From positions 62,001-126,000 of the forward strand of contig NZ_JAUSUA010000001.1 in the NCBI RefSeq assembly GCF_030813245.1: a stretch of 64,000 bases of DNA, written 5' to 3'. This DNA is from Alkalicoccobacillus murimartini (GTDB taxonomy: Bacteria; Bacillota; Bacilli; Bacillales; Bacillaceae_D). Shown here piece after piece: positions 34,668-42,785 of this stretch. The notes under the pieces are model-generated. The model was not told the origin of the DNA and did no database searches. It was given only the letters and a program-made list of their open reading frames with translations. Position 1 is the first letter of the stretch, and each line of letters opens with the position of its first letter. The position numbers and the translations under genes are program-made.

Positions 34668-35024
34668 TTAATCTTTCTTAGTTAACTTTTGGAGCTCTTC
34701 TACATTTTTTTGAACTCCTTCAATTTCCGTCTTAATTCGCTCGATAGATGGGGCAGTATCTTCTTGCCATTGATCAAATGACGTTTTTAATTCAGCCCCA
34801 GCTGTTTTTAGAATGTCTCCACCCAATTTGAAGGTTTCTAGGGCTTGCTCTTTAATTTCAATACCTTCTCTTGATAGTTGCTTGGTTGATTGTTTAAAAG
34901 ATTGAATCGAGTTTTGGCAGCCAATTCTTAAATCCTTGCCCGATGAAGGGGCAGTAAGCAAAACAGCAACGCCTGAAATAACTGTCCCTGTTAGAAGTCC
35001 AATTCCAATTGATTTAAAATTCAT
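34668..35024 (-). CDS. yhaH: YhaH, YtxH-domain protein
   Basis: 118 aa: an N-terminal glycine-containing membrane segment (IGIGLLTGTVISGVAVLLTA) followed by GKDLR, the YtxH/YhaH pattern, and a long amphipathic helical region. Related proteins respond to general stress; no activity is known. Start at 35024 after AAAGGAGAGACGTACA. The length equals that of B. subtilis YhaH as I recall it, and it sits next to scoC as there. Confidence 0.85.
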   Translation of the reverse strand: MNFKSIGIGLLTGTVISGVAVLLTAPSSGKDLRIGCQNSIQSFKQSTKQLSREGIEIKEQALETFKLGGDILKTAGAELKTSFDQWQEDTAPSIERIKTEIEGVQKNVEELQKLTKKD

Positions 35025-35096
35025 TGTACGTCTCTCCTTTAAAAATAGTCTGTATAGCTTATCCATTGCATAAGCATAATGAAAGAGGTGTTTGAA

Positions 35097-35258
35097 ATGA
35101 TGGATGGAATCATTATGCTATTGTTATCTGCAAGTCTTATAGCTTTTTATTGTATTGTACAGGTAGAGCATGTCCGCAAACATCGCCGTGTACTTATTAT
35201 TCATGTTGTCGCAGTTGTTGTATGTTTGAGTTGTGCAGGGTGGTTAATGATTCGTTAG
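35097..35258 (+). CDS. Small membrane protein of unknown function
   Basis: 53 aa, MMDGIIMLLLSASLIAFYCI at the start and a second hydrophobic stretch VLIIHVVAVVVCLSC near the end, joined by VEHVRKHRR, so two membrane helices are likely. GAAAGAGGTG precedes the ATG by 7 nt. Its stop codon overlaps the serC stop by a few bases in convergent orientation. It sits where I expect trpP (yhaG) in B. subtilis; it is not a TrpP fragment (too short and opposite strand). Confidence 0.6.
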   Translation: MMDGIIMLLLSASLIAFYCIVQVEHVRKHRRVLIIHVVAVVVCLSCAGWLMIR

Positions 35259-36340
35259 TTCGCTTTTTGAAATTCAATCATTAGATCACGCAAAGCAATA
35301 CAAGCTTCAAGTGGAACAGCATTATAGATAGAGGCACGACAGCCACCGATTGAGCGATGTCCATTAAGTCCCACAAAACCACGTTCTTTAGCTAGTGATA
35401 AAAATCTCTTACTTAATTCTTCATTTGGCAACGTAAACGTGATGTTCATGGTAGAACGGCTAGAAGGTTCGGCATGACCATTATAAAAACCATTACTTTG
35501 GTCAATGGTTTCATAAATAACCTTTGCTTTCTCCTCATTTGCTTGCTCAAGCTTATCCATTCCGCCAATTGATTCAACCCATTCTAGAACTTTTCCTAAT
35601 AGGTAAATCCCAAAAGTAGGTGGAGTATTATACAAGGAATCATTTTCAGAGAATGTACTGTATCGTAGCATAGTAGGTACATGCTTTGTGTTAGCCGATT
35701 CAATAATCTCTTTTTTGGCGATCACAACGGTTACACCAGATGGACCTAAATTCTTTTGAGCTCCTGCATAAATGATGCCGAATTTATTCACGTCTAGGTT
35801 TCTCGACAGAATATCACTGGACATGTCTGCAACCAATGGAGCCTGACTAATATCCGGGAATGTATTCCACTGTGTACCGTAGATCGTATTGTTTGAAGTG
35901 ATGTGAACATACGCATCCTTGTCAGAAAAAACGGCATTACTGAGATCGGGAATGGACGTGTAGTTAGTTTCTTTTGAAGAAGCCAAAACGTTAGTCTGAC
36001 CAAGTAATGATCCTTCTTTCAGGGCTTTTTCAGACCAAGAACCGGTTAACACATATTGTCCAACCTTATCCGAAGATAATAAATTGTATGGAAGCATAGC
36101 GAACTGGAGGCTTGCCCCACCTTGTACAAATAGAATGTCATGACTATCAGGAATGGCAAGTAACTTTTTAAGTAGCTGTTTTGCCTGTTGATGAACCGCA
36201 TCATAATCTGAACTACGATGGCTAAGCTCCATAACAGACATTCCTGTATGATTAAAGTTAAGCAATTCCTTTTGGGCTGCTTCAAGCGCAGGTTTTGGCA
36301 GTGCCGCAGGTCCTGCATTAAAATTATATACTGAACTCAT
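35255..36340 (-). CDS. serC: Phosphoserine aminotransferase SerC
   Basis: A 361-aa PLP enzyme converting 3-phosphohydroxypyruvate and glutamate to phosphoserine. Visible: YNFNAGPAALPKPALE at the N-terminus, FVQGGASLQFAM, ADMSSDILSR, the PLP lysine in GAQKNLGPSG, and the C-terminal GHRSIGGCRASIYNA. Standard length. Ribosome site AAGGGGAGAGCAACAA. It follows hit at a 105-bp gap on the same strand, as a probable unit. Confidence 0.95.
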   Translation of the reverse strand: MSSVYNFNAGPAALPKPALEAAQKELLNFNHTGMSVMELSHRSSDYDAVHQQAKQLLKKLLAIPDSHDILFVQGGASLQFAMLPYNLLSSDKVGQYVLTGSWSEKALKEGSLLGQTNVLASSKETNYTSIPDLSNAVFSDKDAYVHITSNNTIYGTQWNTFPDISQAPLVADMSSDILSRNLDVNKFGIIYAGAQKNLGPSGVTVVIAKKEIIESANTKHVPTMLRYSTFSENDSLYNTPPTFGIYLLGKVLEWVESIGGMDKLEQANEEKAKVIYETIDQSNGFYNGHAEPSSRSTMNITFTLPNEELSKRFLSLAKERGFVGLNGHRSIGGCRASIYNAVPLEACIALRDLMIEFQKAN

Positions 36341-36445
36341 TTGTTGCTCTCCCCTTTATCACTTTAGTGCATGTCATTATCTTATTTCTATCCTAACATA
36401 CAATTTCACTTTATCTTCTTTTTTTAAGTTAGCTAATTGCAAAAG

Positions 36446-36880
36446 TTACTTCTGATCAGAGAGAGTGGAAACGAGTTTTACTCGCATTTGCTCGAGATCT
36501 TCTTGAGAATACTCTGATCCATGCTCTTCCCATTTTGCTTGGAAGCCATCCGTGGCATCATATCTTGGTAGAAGGTGAACGTGATAGTGAAAAACGGTTT
36601 GACCAGCTGCTTCGCCATTGTTGTTCACAAGGTTTAAGCCTACAGGTGAGAAGGTGTCTTTTAGTGCATTCGCTACTTTTTGAACTGTTTGATACACATG
36701 TGAAACATCCGTTGCAGGCAAATCAAACAGATTCTCGTGATGGTTCTTGGGTACAACTAAAGCATGTCCTTTAGTTACTTGACTAATATCAAAGAAAGCA
36801 AATGTGTGCTCATCCTCATATATTTTTTTTGATGGAATATCCCCGGCGATAATGCTACAGAATATACATGATGACGTCAT
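36446..36880 (-). CDS. hit: HIT-family nucleotide hydrolase
   Basis: A 144-aa histidine-triad protein of the Hint branch, acting on purine nucleoside phosphoramidates. The N-terminal zinc-type C-x-x-C (IFCSII, with C5-C8) and the catalytic triad HYHVHLLPR at about 98-106 are intact. Ribosome site GAGAGGATGAACGATT. Position beside serC and opposite ecsABC is the B. subtilis arrangement. Confidence 0.93.
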   Translation of the reverse strand: MTSSCIFCSIIAGDIPSKKIYEDEHTFAFFDISQVTKGHALVVPKNHHENLFDLPATDVSHVYQTVQKVANALKDTFSPVGLNLVNNNGEAAGQTVFHYHVHLLPRYDATDGFQAKWEEHGSEYSQEDLEQMRVKLVSTLSDQK

Positions 36881-37037
36881 AATCGTTCATCCTCTCTTGT
36901 ACTATAAATTTGATCTTGTCAATTAGCTTACTCTTTGAAGGGGCGTTTTTCAATGAGAATTCGCGAGATTGTCAGAAGTGAAAAGGGTGCTCTGTGATAT
37001 ACTTTGGTAGAATCGGACGTTGAAATGGAGTGTTCAC

Positions 37038-37484
37038 ATGAAGTGGTTTGTCATAATAGGAGTAGCTCTACTAAGTATACTTGCGGGTTGTCAAAGTCAG
37101 CCAGAAAATAGCTCCGATAGCACGGATGTACTTGAAGAAACAGCATCACCGGAAAATCTGCCAAGTTTTTTAGAATATTATCCAGATAACATTGGGAATT
37201 TTTATAAAGGCATTAATGATTTTCAAGATATGCTTGAACAATTGCCAAGCTATGATATAAATGGTGAACCTGGAGAATTAGATAACTTGTATCAATCATT
37301 TATTTTTGAACATACAGATGAAGGGTCCGTTATTTGGAATGATCATGGAGCACGTTGTAACGCTTGTATCGACTCAGCAGCCTACAGTATTGAGGCATGG
37401 CAAAATGGCACATCAATCGAAGAAATTCGAGAAGCTATTGTTACTCAATACGGTGAAGGAAATCAAGCGGAATCATCGAATTGA
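37038..37484 (+). CDS. Putative lipoprotein with C-terminal CxxC domain
   Basis: A 148-aa lipoprotein with a classic lipobox LLSILAGC. The C-terminal part (DHGARCNACIDSAAYSIEAW, then TSIEEIREAIVTQYG) resembles the last third of the PCYCGC-motif lipoproteins of Bacillus, but the PCYCGC motif itself is missing. Two cysteines in C-x-x-C suggest a metal- or redox-linked role (inference). Start ATG at 37038 after TGGAGTG; a TTG six codons earlier would include the ribosome site. It lies between hit and ecsA, a local insertion relative to B. subtilis. Confidence 0.7.
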   Translation: MKWFVIIGVALLSILAGCQSQPENSSDSTDVLEETASPENLPSFLEYYPDNIGNFYKGINDFQDMLEQLPSYDINGEPGELDNLYQSFIFEHTDEGSVIWNDHGARCNACIDSAAYSIEAWQNGTSIEEIREAIVTQYGEGNQAESSN

Positions 37485-37514
37485 TTAAGTAAATGGTATG
37501 GGATGTAAAGGAGT

Positions 37515-37547
37515 AAGGGGAGTACCTATTGTGGTACTTCCTTTTTT
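37515..37547 (+). terminator. Terminator after the CxxC lipoprotein gene
   Basis: AAGGGGAGTACC / GGTACTTCCTTTT imperfect stem, loop TATTGT, T6. Confidence 0.75.
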
Positions 37548-37622
37548 ACAAAGTAAAAAAGCTACGACTGGTTTTTCAATAGGCAGATTTGATAAGATAC
37601 CTATATAAGGAGTGGATTGATC

Positions 37623-38366
37623 ATGACAGAGCTTTTAAAGATCTCTGGTTTAACCGGTGGATACCATCCGAAAAAACCAGTCCTACACGATGTGAATTTT
37701 TCTGTTAATAAGCAGGAGATTGTAGGCCTAATCGGTTTAAACGGTGCAGGGAAAAGTACAACAATTAAGCATATTCTCGGCTTACTTCAACCACAAAAAG
37801 GTGAAATAACCATTGATGGAATAGAATTTAAACAAGATGCAAATCAATATCGTCGTTCCTATGCTTACATACCAGAAACCCCGGTTTTATATGATGAATT
37901 AACACTTTGGGAGCATCTCGAGTTAACAAGTGTTGCGTATGGACTTGATCCAAAGCTTTTTGAAGAGCGTGCGGAAAAATTGCTTAAAGAATTTAAAATG
38001 ATAAAGATGAAGAAATGGTATCCTAGTCATTTCTCTAAAGGTATGCGTCAAAAAGTAATGATCATGAGCGCATTCTTAATTGAACCGCCAGTGTACATAG
38101 TCGATGAGCCGATCGTTGGTCTAGATCCATTAGGCATTCAATCCTTTCTTAACTTTATTTCAGATATGAAAAAAAGAGGGTCTGCTGTGCTCATGTCAAC
38201 ACATATTTTGGCTACAGCCGAGCGTTACTGCGACCGATTTGTCATTCTTCATCATGGCCGAAAGGTACTTGAAGGTACACTTACGGAGATGCAACAACAT
38301 ATTGGTCAACCCAATGCAACGCTAGATGACATTTATATTGAAATGACCAAGGATGAAGTCATATGA
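37623..38366 (+). CDS. ecsA: ABC transporter ATPase EcsA
   Basis: 247 aa, the same length as B. subtilis EcsA. Walker A GLNGAGKST, signature HFSKGMRQK (variant F-S-K-G), Walker B VYIVDEPIVGLDP and a switch histidine in MSTHI. EcsAB affects protein secretion, competence, sporulation and intramembrane proteolysis by RasP; its substrate is thought to include peptides from that protease. ATG at 37623 after AAGGAGTGG. Overlaps ecsB by 4 nt. Confidence 0.94.
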   Translation: MTELLKISGLTGGYHPKKPVLHDVNFSVNKQEIVGLIGLNGAGKSTTIKHILGLLQPQKGEITIDGIEFKQDANQYRRSYAYIPETPVLYDELTLWEHLELTSVAYGLDPKLFEERAEKLLKEFKMIKMKKWYPSHFSKGMRQKVMIMSAFLIEPPVYIVDEPIVGLDPLGIQSFLNFISDMKKRGSAVLMSTHILATAERYCDRFVILHHGRKVLEGTLTEMQQHIGQPNATLDDIYIEMTKDEVI

Positions 38367-39577
38367 AAGCACAGCAATTGTGGCAAGAGAGAGTTCAGAC
38401 TTATTGGAGCGAAGCAGGTCGCTACTTAAAGTTAATTGGTAACAGCGGATTTCTTTTTACTGTGTACTTTTTATTTATTGTTGGTAGTTACTATTATCAA
38501 CAGATTTTAGAGCAACTGCCTGAGCAATTTCCTACTGTTGAGTTATTTACCGTTGTATTTCTTTTTATTATCACTCGCAGTCGTGTGCGTACGTTTGTAA
38601 AGGAAGCGGACATGGTGTTTTTACTACCTTTTGAAGCAAAGATGGGAGACTACTTTCGCTCAGCTATAAGATATTCTTTCTTTATACAGGTAGGAATTAT
38701 TGCATTAGCTTTGCTATTGTTAGGGCCATTATTTGTCTTGCGGATTGGAACAGGCACTGTATTCTGGTCTACGCTTGCCGTTCTAGTTATTGCAAAACTG
38801 TGGAATTTGCTCTCAAGCTGGGAAGAACAACGCTTGCAAAGTAAACAGGAAAGGGCATCACATTTATTATTACGCACGCTTGTAAATGTTGTGTTGTTAT
38901 ACTTACTATTTTCTCAGGCGGGTATCATGTTTGTAGGTATCATGCTTCTTTTAATGTTTGCTCTATATTTTTTATACTGGAAGAAGCTTGGTCAAACGTA
39001 TTCTCTAAAGTGGAATCACTTAATCCAAGTAGAAGAAAGTATGGTCATGTTCTTTTATAGAATTGCGAATGCTTTTACGGATGTGCCTCAGCTACGTAAT
39101 CAGGTTCGTGAACGAACGTACTTAAGCTGGATCATTCCAATTCTTACTGGAAAACATCAATCGGTCTACTCTTATTTAATGAGTCGATCCTTTATTCGCG
39201 CTAATGACTACCTTGGTATTTATGTGCGTTTGGTTCTAGTTGGCGCATTTATTCTCTATATTTTACCTACAGGGTGGATACAAGTCGCTGTTCTGCTTGT
39301 TTTTATGCACATGATCATGATGCAAATCTCAACCATTTGGTACCATTATGATATGAATATGTGGGTTGATATTTACCCAGATGAGCCAGAGGGGCAAAAA
39401 AAAGCATTAACCTTGCTTAGTTTAAAGCTTCTTATGTTTGCAGCTGTTCTTCAATCGATTGTTCTTTTTGTTTTTGGAGATGCAGTGATTGCAAGTGTAG
39501 GGTTAGCAGCAGGACTAGTTTTTGCCTACTTAGGTAGCTCAACATTTATTCACCGTCGCAAGAAACAGGCCGTCTAA
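38363..39577 (+). CDS. ecsB: ABC transporter permease EcsB
   Basis: A 404-aa integral membrane protein with several hydrophobic segments (about 28-45, 60-75, 105-128, 175-200 and 310-405). SRVRTFVKEADMVFLLPFE and DIYPDEPEGQKKA are EcsB-type segments. Forms the transporter with EcsA, translationally coupled by ATGA. ecsC follows after 13 bp. Confidence 0.93.
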   Translation: MKAQQLWQERVQTYWSEAGRYLKLIGNSGFLFTVYFLFIVGSYYYQQILEQLPEQFPTVELFTVVFLFIITRSRVRTFVKEADMVFLLPFEAKMGDYFRSAIRYSFFIQVGIIALALLLLGPLFVLRIGTGTVFWSTLAVLVIAKLWNLLSSWEEQRLQSKQERASHLLLRTLVNVVLLYLLFSQAGIMFVGIMLLLMFALYFLYWKKLGQTYSLKWNHLIQVEESMVMFFYRIANAFTDVPQLRNQVRERTYLSWIIPILTGKHQSVYSYLMSRSFIRANDYLGIYVRLVLVGAFILYILPTGWIQVAVLLVFMHMIMMQISTIWYHYDMNMWVDIYPDEPEGQKKALTLLSLKLLMFAAVLQSIVLFVFGDAVIASVGLAAGLVFAYLGSSTFIHRRKKQAV

Positions 39578-39590
39578 AATGAAATAAGGG

Positions 39591-40337
39591 GTGATCGTAA
39601 TCGTTTCCTTATATGAACAAGAAGCAAAAGAGGAGATGTTAAGGTGGAAACGCAAACTCGGCAAAAGTCCATCTATGACTGGACGCTATGCGAAAAAATG
39701 GCAGAAGAAAATGAACACATATATACCGGAAAAGGTTCATTCTGTTATTACAGGTAGCGTGCGACATATGGTCCAGGCTACACTAACTGGATCTGAGTAC
39801 ATCTCTAAAAAAGAGTTAGACCTAACGACAACCTTTCAGGAAAGAGAGGAAGACGCTAAAGAACTCTTTCGTGCGTATAAGAATACAGCCATTGCTGAGG
39901 GTGTTGGAACAGGGGCTGGCGGTATTCTGCTCGGTATGGCGGACTTTCCTTTATTATTAAGTATAAAGATGAAGTACTTATTTGATACAGCAATTGCTTA
40001 TGGCTATGATTGTCGTGAATTTCAGGAAAGGTTATTCTTACTAACTGTCTTTCAACTCGCTTTTTCAGAGGGTGAAGAACGAGTGAAACTATTAGAGAGA
40101 GTGGAGAATTGGGAAGACTATGCAAAGCAGCTGCCCAAAGATCCTGATGACCCCCTTACAATGGATTGGAAAGCATTCCAGTTGAGTTATCGTGACTTTA
40201 TTGATTTGCCAAAGTTGTTACAACTGATCCCTGGCTTTGGGGCAATTGTTGGAGCAGCTGTTAACAGCCACTTTCTTGACCTATTAAAGACAACGGCGAT
40301 GAACAGCTATCGAATGCGCATGATCAAAACAAGCTAG
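39591..40337 (+). CDS. ecsC: EcsC family protein
   Basis: 248 aa, third gene of the ecs operon; function unknown. The EcsC core is well kept: NTYIPEKVHSVITG, ATLTGSEYISKK, EGVGTGAGGILLGMADFPLL, SIKMKYLFDTA, LLQLIPGFGAIVGAAVN and TAMNSYRMR. The GTG start at 39591 has only a weak upstream site (AATAAGG), so the exact N-terminus is uncertain. The gene ends just before repeat copy 2, whose hairpin is likely to act as the operon terminator. Confidence 0.9.
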   Translation: MIVIVSLYEQEAKEEMLRWKRKLGKSPSMTGRYAKKWQKKMNTYIPEKVHSVITGSVRHMVQATLTGSEYISKKELDLTTTFQEREEDAKELFRAYKNTAIAEGVGTGAGGILLGMADFPLLLSIKMKYLFDTAIAYGYDCREFQERLFLLTVFQLAFSEGEERVKLLERVENWEDYAKQLPKDPDDPLTMDWKAFQLSYRDFIDLPKLLQLIPGFGAIVGAAVNSHFLDLLKTTAMNSYRMRMIKTS

Positions 40338-40350
40338 GGTAGTTGAACCT

Positions 40351-40708
40351 AAAAAAGGGGCTAGGACAGACCTGTTTTAGCAATCTAAAAACCCGAAACA
40401 TTATGTTGTTTAATTTACATAATGTTTCGGGTTTTTGTCATTTAAAAATAAGAAAGTGGGGCTACCGCTCCGGACATACACTCCGCTTTCCATGGGCGGC
40501 TGGTGAGCCTCCTTGTGCTACCGCACTGCGAAGTCTCGCCCTGGCCTTTACTCCCATAGGAGTCTACATGTATGTCCTCCACTTGTTTCAGCTCATTTGT
40601 AATGGATTGAATTACTGACAAAATGAGCGAATTTTATCTTTAGCTATGCACTATTCAAATTGTTCGTCGATTCATGTCATTAGTATGGTTCTATCCCAGC
40701 CCTTTTTT
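40351..40708 (+). repeat. MITE-like palindromic repeat, copy 2 (most complete)
   Basis: About 358 bp with imperfect terminal inverted repeats: AAAAAAGGGGCTAGGACAGA at the left, and the right end reads AAAAAAGGGCTGGGATAGA on the other strand. Inside: a long terminator-like hairpin (40387-40436), GGACATACACTCCGCTTTCC, GGCGGCTGGTGAGCCTCC, and GGAGTCTACATGTATGTCC, which pair in part to fold a second large structure. The ORF read through it (40343-40618) has no homologue that I recognise and is spurious. Between ecsC and ccdA. Confidence 0.8.
40387..40436. terminator. Strong bidirectional hairpin in repeat copy 2
   Basis: 20-bp arms AAAAACCCGAAACATTATGT / ACATAATGTTTCGGGTTTTT around a 10-nt loop. 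Probable terminator for ecsABC. Confidence 0.85.
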
Positions 40709-40714
40709 GTTTAA

Positions 40715-41431
40715 TTAAAAACTAAAGAAAGGAATAAACTGTGCGAAGTAGGCAGATAAGACACGGAAATACCCCGTAAAGAGCATGATTCCTAAGACGA
40801 TCATCAGGACACCACTAACTCTTTGAATGGTCGGTAACCACTTGTTCATAACCTTAAGCTTCGAAAGAGATTTTGACCAGAAAAACGCTACGAGCAAGAA
40901 TGGAACACCGAGACCTGCTGAGTAAATAAAGAGTAAAAGAATGCCAGAACCCATGGTATCCCCGTTACTTGCAATGATTAGAATTGATCCGAGCACCAAA
41001 CCAATACAAGGCATCCAGCCAGCACCGAATAAAAAACCAATGAGCATCGAGTTTGAAAAGCTAGCGGATTTTCGTGGTTTAATCGGTAGTTTTTTTTCTG
41101 TAAGTAAAGATCGTAAAGAAATAATGCCAGCCATTTGTAAGCCAAACAGTACGATGAAAATTCCGCCTAATTGTTCGATCAATTGACGATTGTTCGAAAA
41201 GATTTGTCCTAGAAACGACGAAGATGCGCCCATTAATACAAAAATCAATGTAAACCCAAGGATAAAGCCTAAGCTTCTTGTTAAAATTAAACGCCGGTCA
41301 GCTTGAACCTGTCCTTCGGAAATAGTAGACCCTGTTAATTGAGCTAAGTAGGCAGGAACTAATGGAAAGATACATGGAGACAGAAATGAAACCATGCCAG
41401 CGAAAAACGCCAACCATATTGAAACCTCCAT
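40715..41431 (-). CDS. ccdA: Cytochrome c biogenesis thiol transporter CcdA
   Basis: A 238-aa polytopic protein (six predicted helices) that passes reducing equivalents across the membrane to thiol-disulfide proteins for cytochrome c maturation and sporulation. The two redox cysteines are visible, one in FLSPCIFPLVPAYL (C20) and one in GAGWMPCIG. Start at 41431 follows GAGGAGTGATTCAT. No thioredoxin-like partner (ResA, StoA) is in the window. Convergent with ecsC across the repeat. Confidence 0.92.
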   Translation of the reverse strand: MEVSIWLAFFAGMVSFLSPCIFPLVPAYLAQLTGSTISEGQVQADRRLILTRSLGFILGFTLIFVLMGASSSFLGQIFSNNRQLIEQLGGIFIVLFGLQMAGIISLRSLLTEKKLPIKPRKSASFSNSMLIGFLFGAGWMPCIGLVLGSILIIASNGDTMGSGILLLFIYSAGLGVPFLLVAFFWSKSLSKLKVMNKWLPTIQRVSGVLMIVLGIMLFTGYFRVLSAYFAQFIPFFSF

Positions 41432-41586
41432 ATGAATCACTCCTCACAATAAAGCACGTTACTTTTATTCTATGTAAAACATGCTCTTCTAGTATAACGA
41501 ACTTTACTCTCCTTAACCATGACAAAATGAAGGCGGATTCAATCAATGGGTCTTAGAACAATATCATCCTGTAGACGGAGATGAAA

Positions 41587-41630
41587 CCGTGCTGCAGCTC
41601 GGTGTAAAGAATGCTCGACTCTCCTACAAT
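41587..41630 (+). promoter_or_regulatory. Candidate LiaR-dependent promoter region of liaI
   Basis: An inverted repeat CCGTGCTGCAGCTCGG (41587-41602; one mismatched pair) lies directly upstream of a position where a -35 would be. A good -10 TACAAT is at 41625-41630, but the -35 (GTGTAA) is poor, as expected of an activator-dependent promoter. I cannot confirm this as the LiaR box. Confidence 0.4.
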
Positions 41631-41662
41631 AAAGGTAACGAAAGGAAAGGAGGAGAAACGTA

Positions 41663-42055
41663 ATGAAAACCCGTAAGAATTCTGGTTTAGGTATTGTGTT
41701 AATCATTATTGGTAGTTTCATCTTGCTCGGAATGATTGGTGTACATCTTGGAGGACTTGTTCCCTTTGCGCTTGGTCTAGGTCTCATATATTGGGGCTAT
41801 AAAAAATATCAGCAAAAAGGTGGTTTGTCTGCCGGCAGTATGATCCTATTTATTTTTGGGGGACTGATCACGCTTAGTGGCGTGGGAGCTTTGATTCCCT
41901 TTTTTATAGGCTGCTTACTTTTATTTTTTGGTTATCAGTATATGAAGGGTGATCAGGATGATACTGATTCTGATTTACATGTAACGCCGAATACAGTTAC
42001 ACCAAAGCGACGTTCATTAGATGAAGAGTTTTCAAATATTATTAATAAATCATAA
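41663..42055 (+). CDS. liaI: LiaI-like membrane protein
   Basis: 130 aa with paired hydrophobic segments (about 8-44 and 57-92): NSGLGIVLIIIGSFILLGMI, FALGLGLIYWGYKKYQQKG, then a cytoplasmic tail. First gene of the lia operon. In B. subtilis LiaI is the membrane anchor for LiaH under antibiotic stress. Ribosome site AAAGGAGGAG. liaH follows after 17 bp. Named by context plus topology. Confidence 0.82.
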   Translation: MKTRKNSGLGIVLIIIGSFILLGMIGVHLGGLVPFALGLGLIYWGYKKYQQKGGLSAGSMILFIFGGLITLSGVGALIPFFIGCLLLFFGYQYMKGDQDDTDSDLHVTPNTVTPKRRSLDEEFSNIINKS

Positions 42056-42072
42056 TAGAGGAGGATGTTAAG

Positions 42073-42693
42073 ATGAGTATTACTACACGTGTTCAACGTT
42101 TGGTCAAAGCTTCAATTCATGAAGGGTTAGAACGTATGGAGGACCCACTAGCTTTAGTAAAGCAAGATATTCGTGACACAAAAGAATCAATCAAGAAGAA
42201 AAAGGCGGATATTTCTAAGCAAGAGAACATGAACCATGTGTTTGAACGTTCCATTGAGATGGCAGGAAAGTTAGCTCAAAAGCGACAAGATCAAGCGACT
42301 GTTGCCATTGAAAAGGAAGAAGAGGATTTTGCACGAAGAGCATTATTAGAGAAAAAACAAGCACTAAAAGAACAAGACAGGTACCGTGAATTAATTGAGC
42401 AAAACAAGGATTTGATCCTGCAATTAAAAGAAGAGGCTCAAGAACTTGAGCAATCCTTGGTATACAAAGCTGAGCAACAGCAAGAGCTCGAATATCAAAA
42501 GGAAGCTGCTCGAGCAGGAGCAGAGCTTGAAAAGATGTATACACGAACAAACCGTATCTCTAAGCAGTCGTTTGAAGAAACAGAAGTGTTCGACAAGTGG
42601 AAGCAGGCAGCGGTGGAAATTGAAAATGAAGATTTAAAAGCAGAGATTGAGGAAGAGTTAGCGCAACTAAAGGCATCTCGTAAGTCAGAATAG
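42073..42693 (+). CDS. liaH: LiaH, PspA/IM30 family phage-shock protein
   Basis: A 206-aa coiled-coil PspA-family protein: N-terminal VQRLVKASIHEGLERMEDPLA (the A-E-D-P-like motif), a long charged helix and a variable C-terminus. It is the second PspA-type protein in the window; the other, at 16628, is closer to PspA proper. In B. subtilis LiaH is the main product of Lia induction and coats the membrane with LiaI. A GC-rich hairpin follows, likely to reduce read-through into liaG. Confidence 0.88.
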   Translation: MSITTRVQRLVKASIHEGLERMEDPLALVKQDIRDTKESIKKKKADISKQENMNHVFERSIEMAGKLAQKRQDQATVAIEKEEEDFARRALLEKKQALKEQDRYRELIEQNKDLILQLKEEAQELEQSLVYKAEQQQELEYQKEAARAGAELEKMYTRTNRISKQSFEETEVFDKWKQAAVEIENEDLKAEIEEELAQLKASRKSE

Positions 42694-42705
42694 TCATCTG
42701 GAGGA

Positions 42706-42726
42706 GCGAGGGAGCCCTCGCTTTTC
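42706..42726 (+). terminator. Internal terminator between liaH and liaG
   Basis: GCGAGGG / CCCTCGC stem with a two-base loop and TTTTCT. It would make liaIH the major transcript and liaGFSR a minor read-through, as reported for B. subtilis. Confidence 0.75.
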
Positions 42727-42785
42727 TATCTTGTGCAATAGTAGGAAACCATTTATAGTGACTAATAGACAAAGGCGGTGAGCAT

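Noticed and set aside
36957-37001. 14-codon ORF (from ATG near 36955) upstream of the CxxC lipoprotein
   Set aside because: Too short, the ribosome site is distant, and nothing supports translation.
40343-40618. ORF of 91 codons after ecsC
   Set aside because: It runs through the MITE-like repeat and its hairpin, has no ribosome site, and the homologous repeats at 16.5 and 56.3 kb do not keep the frame.
41582-41610. ECF-type promoter upstream of liaI (TGAAAC at 41582)
   Set aside because: No CGTA-like -10 at 16-17 bp; the better reading is a palindrome plus a TACAAT -10.
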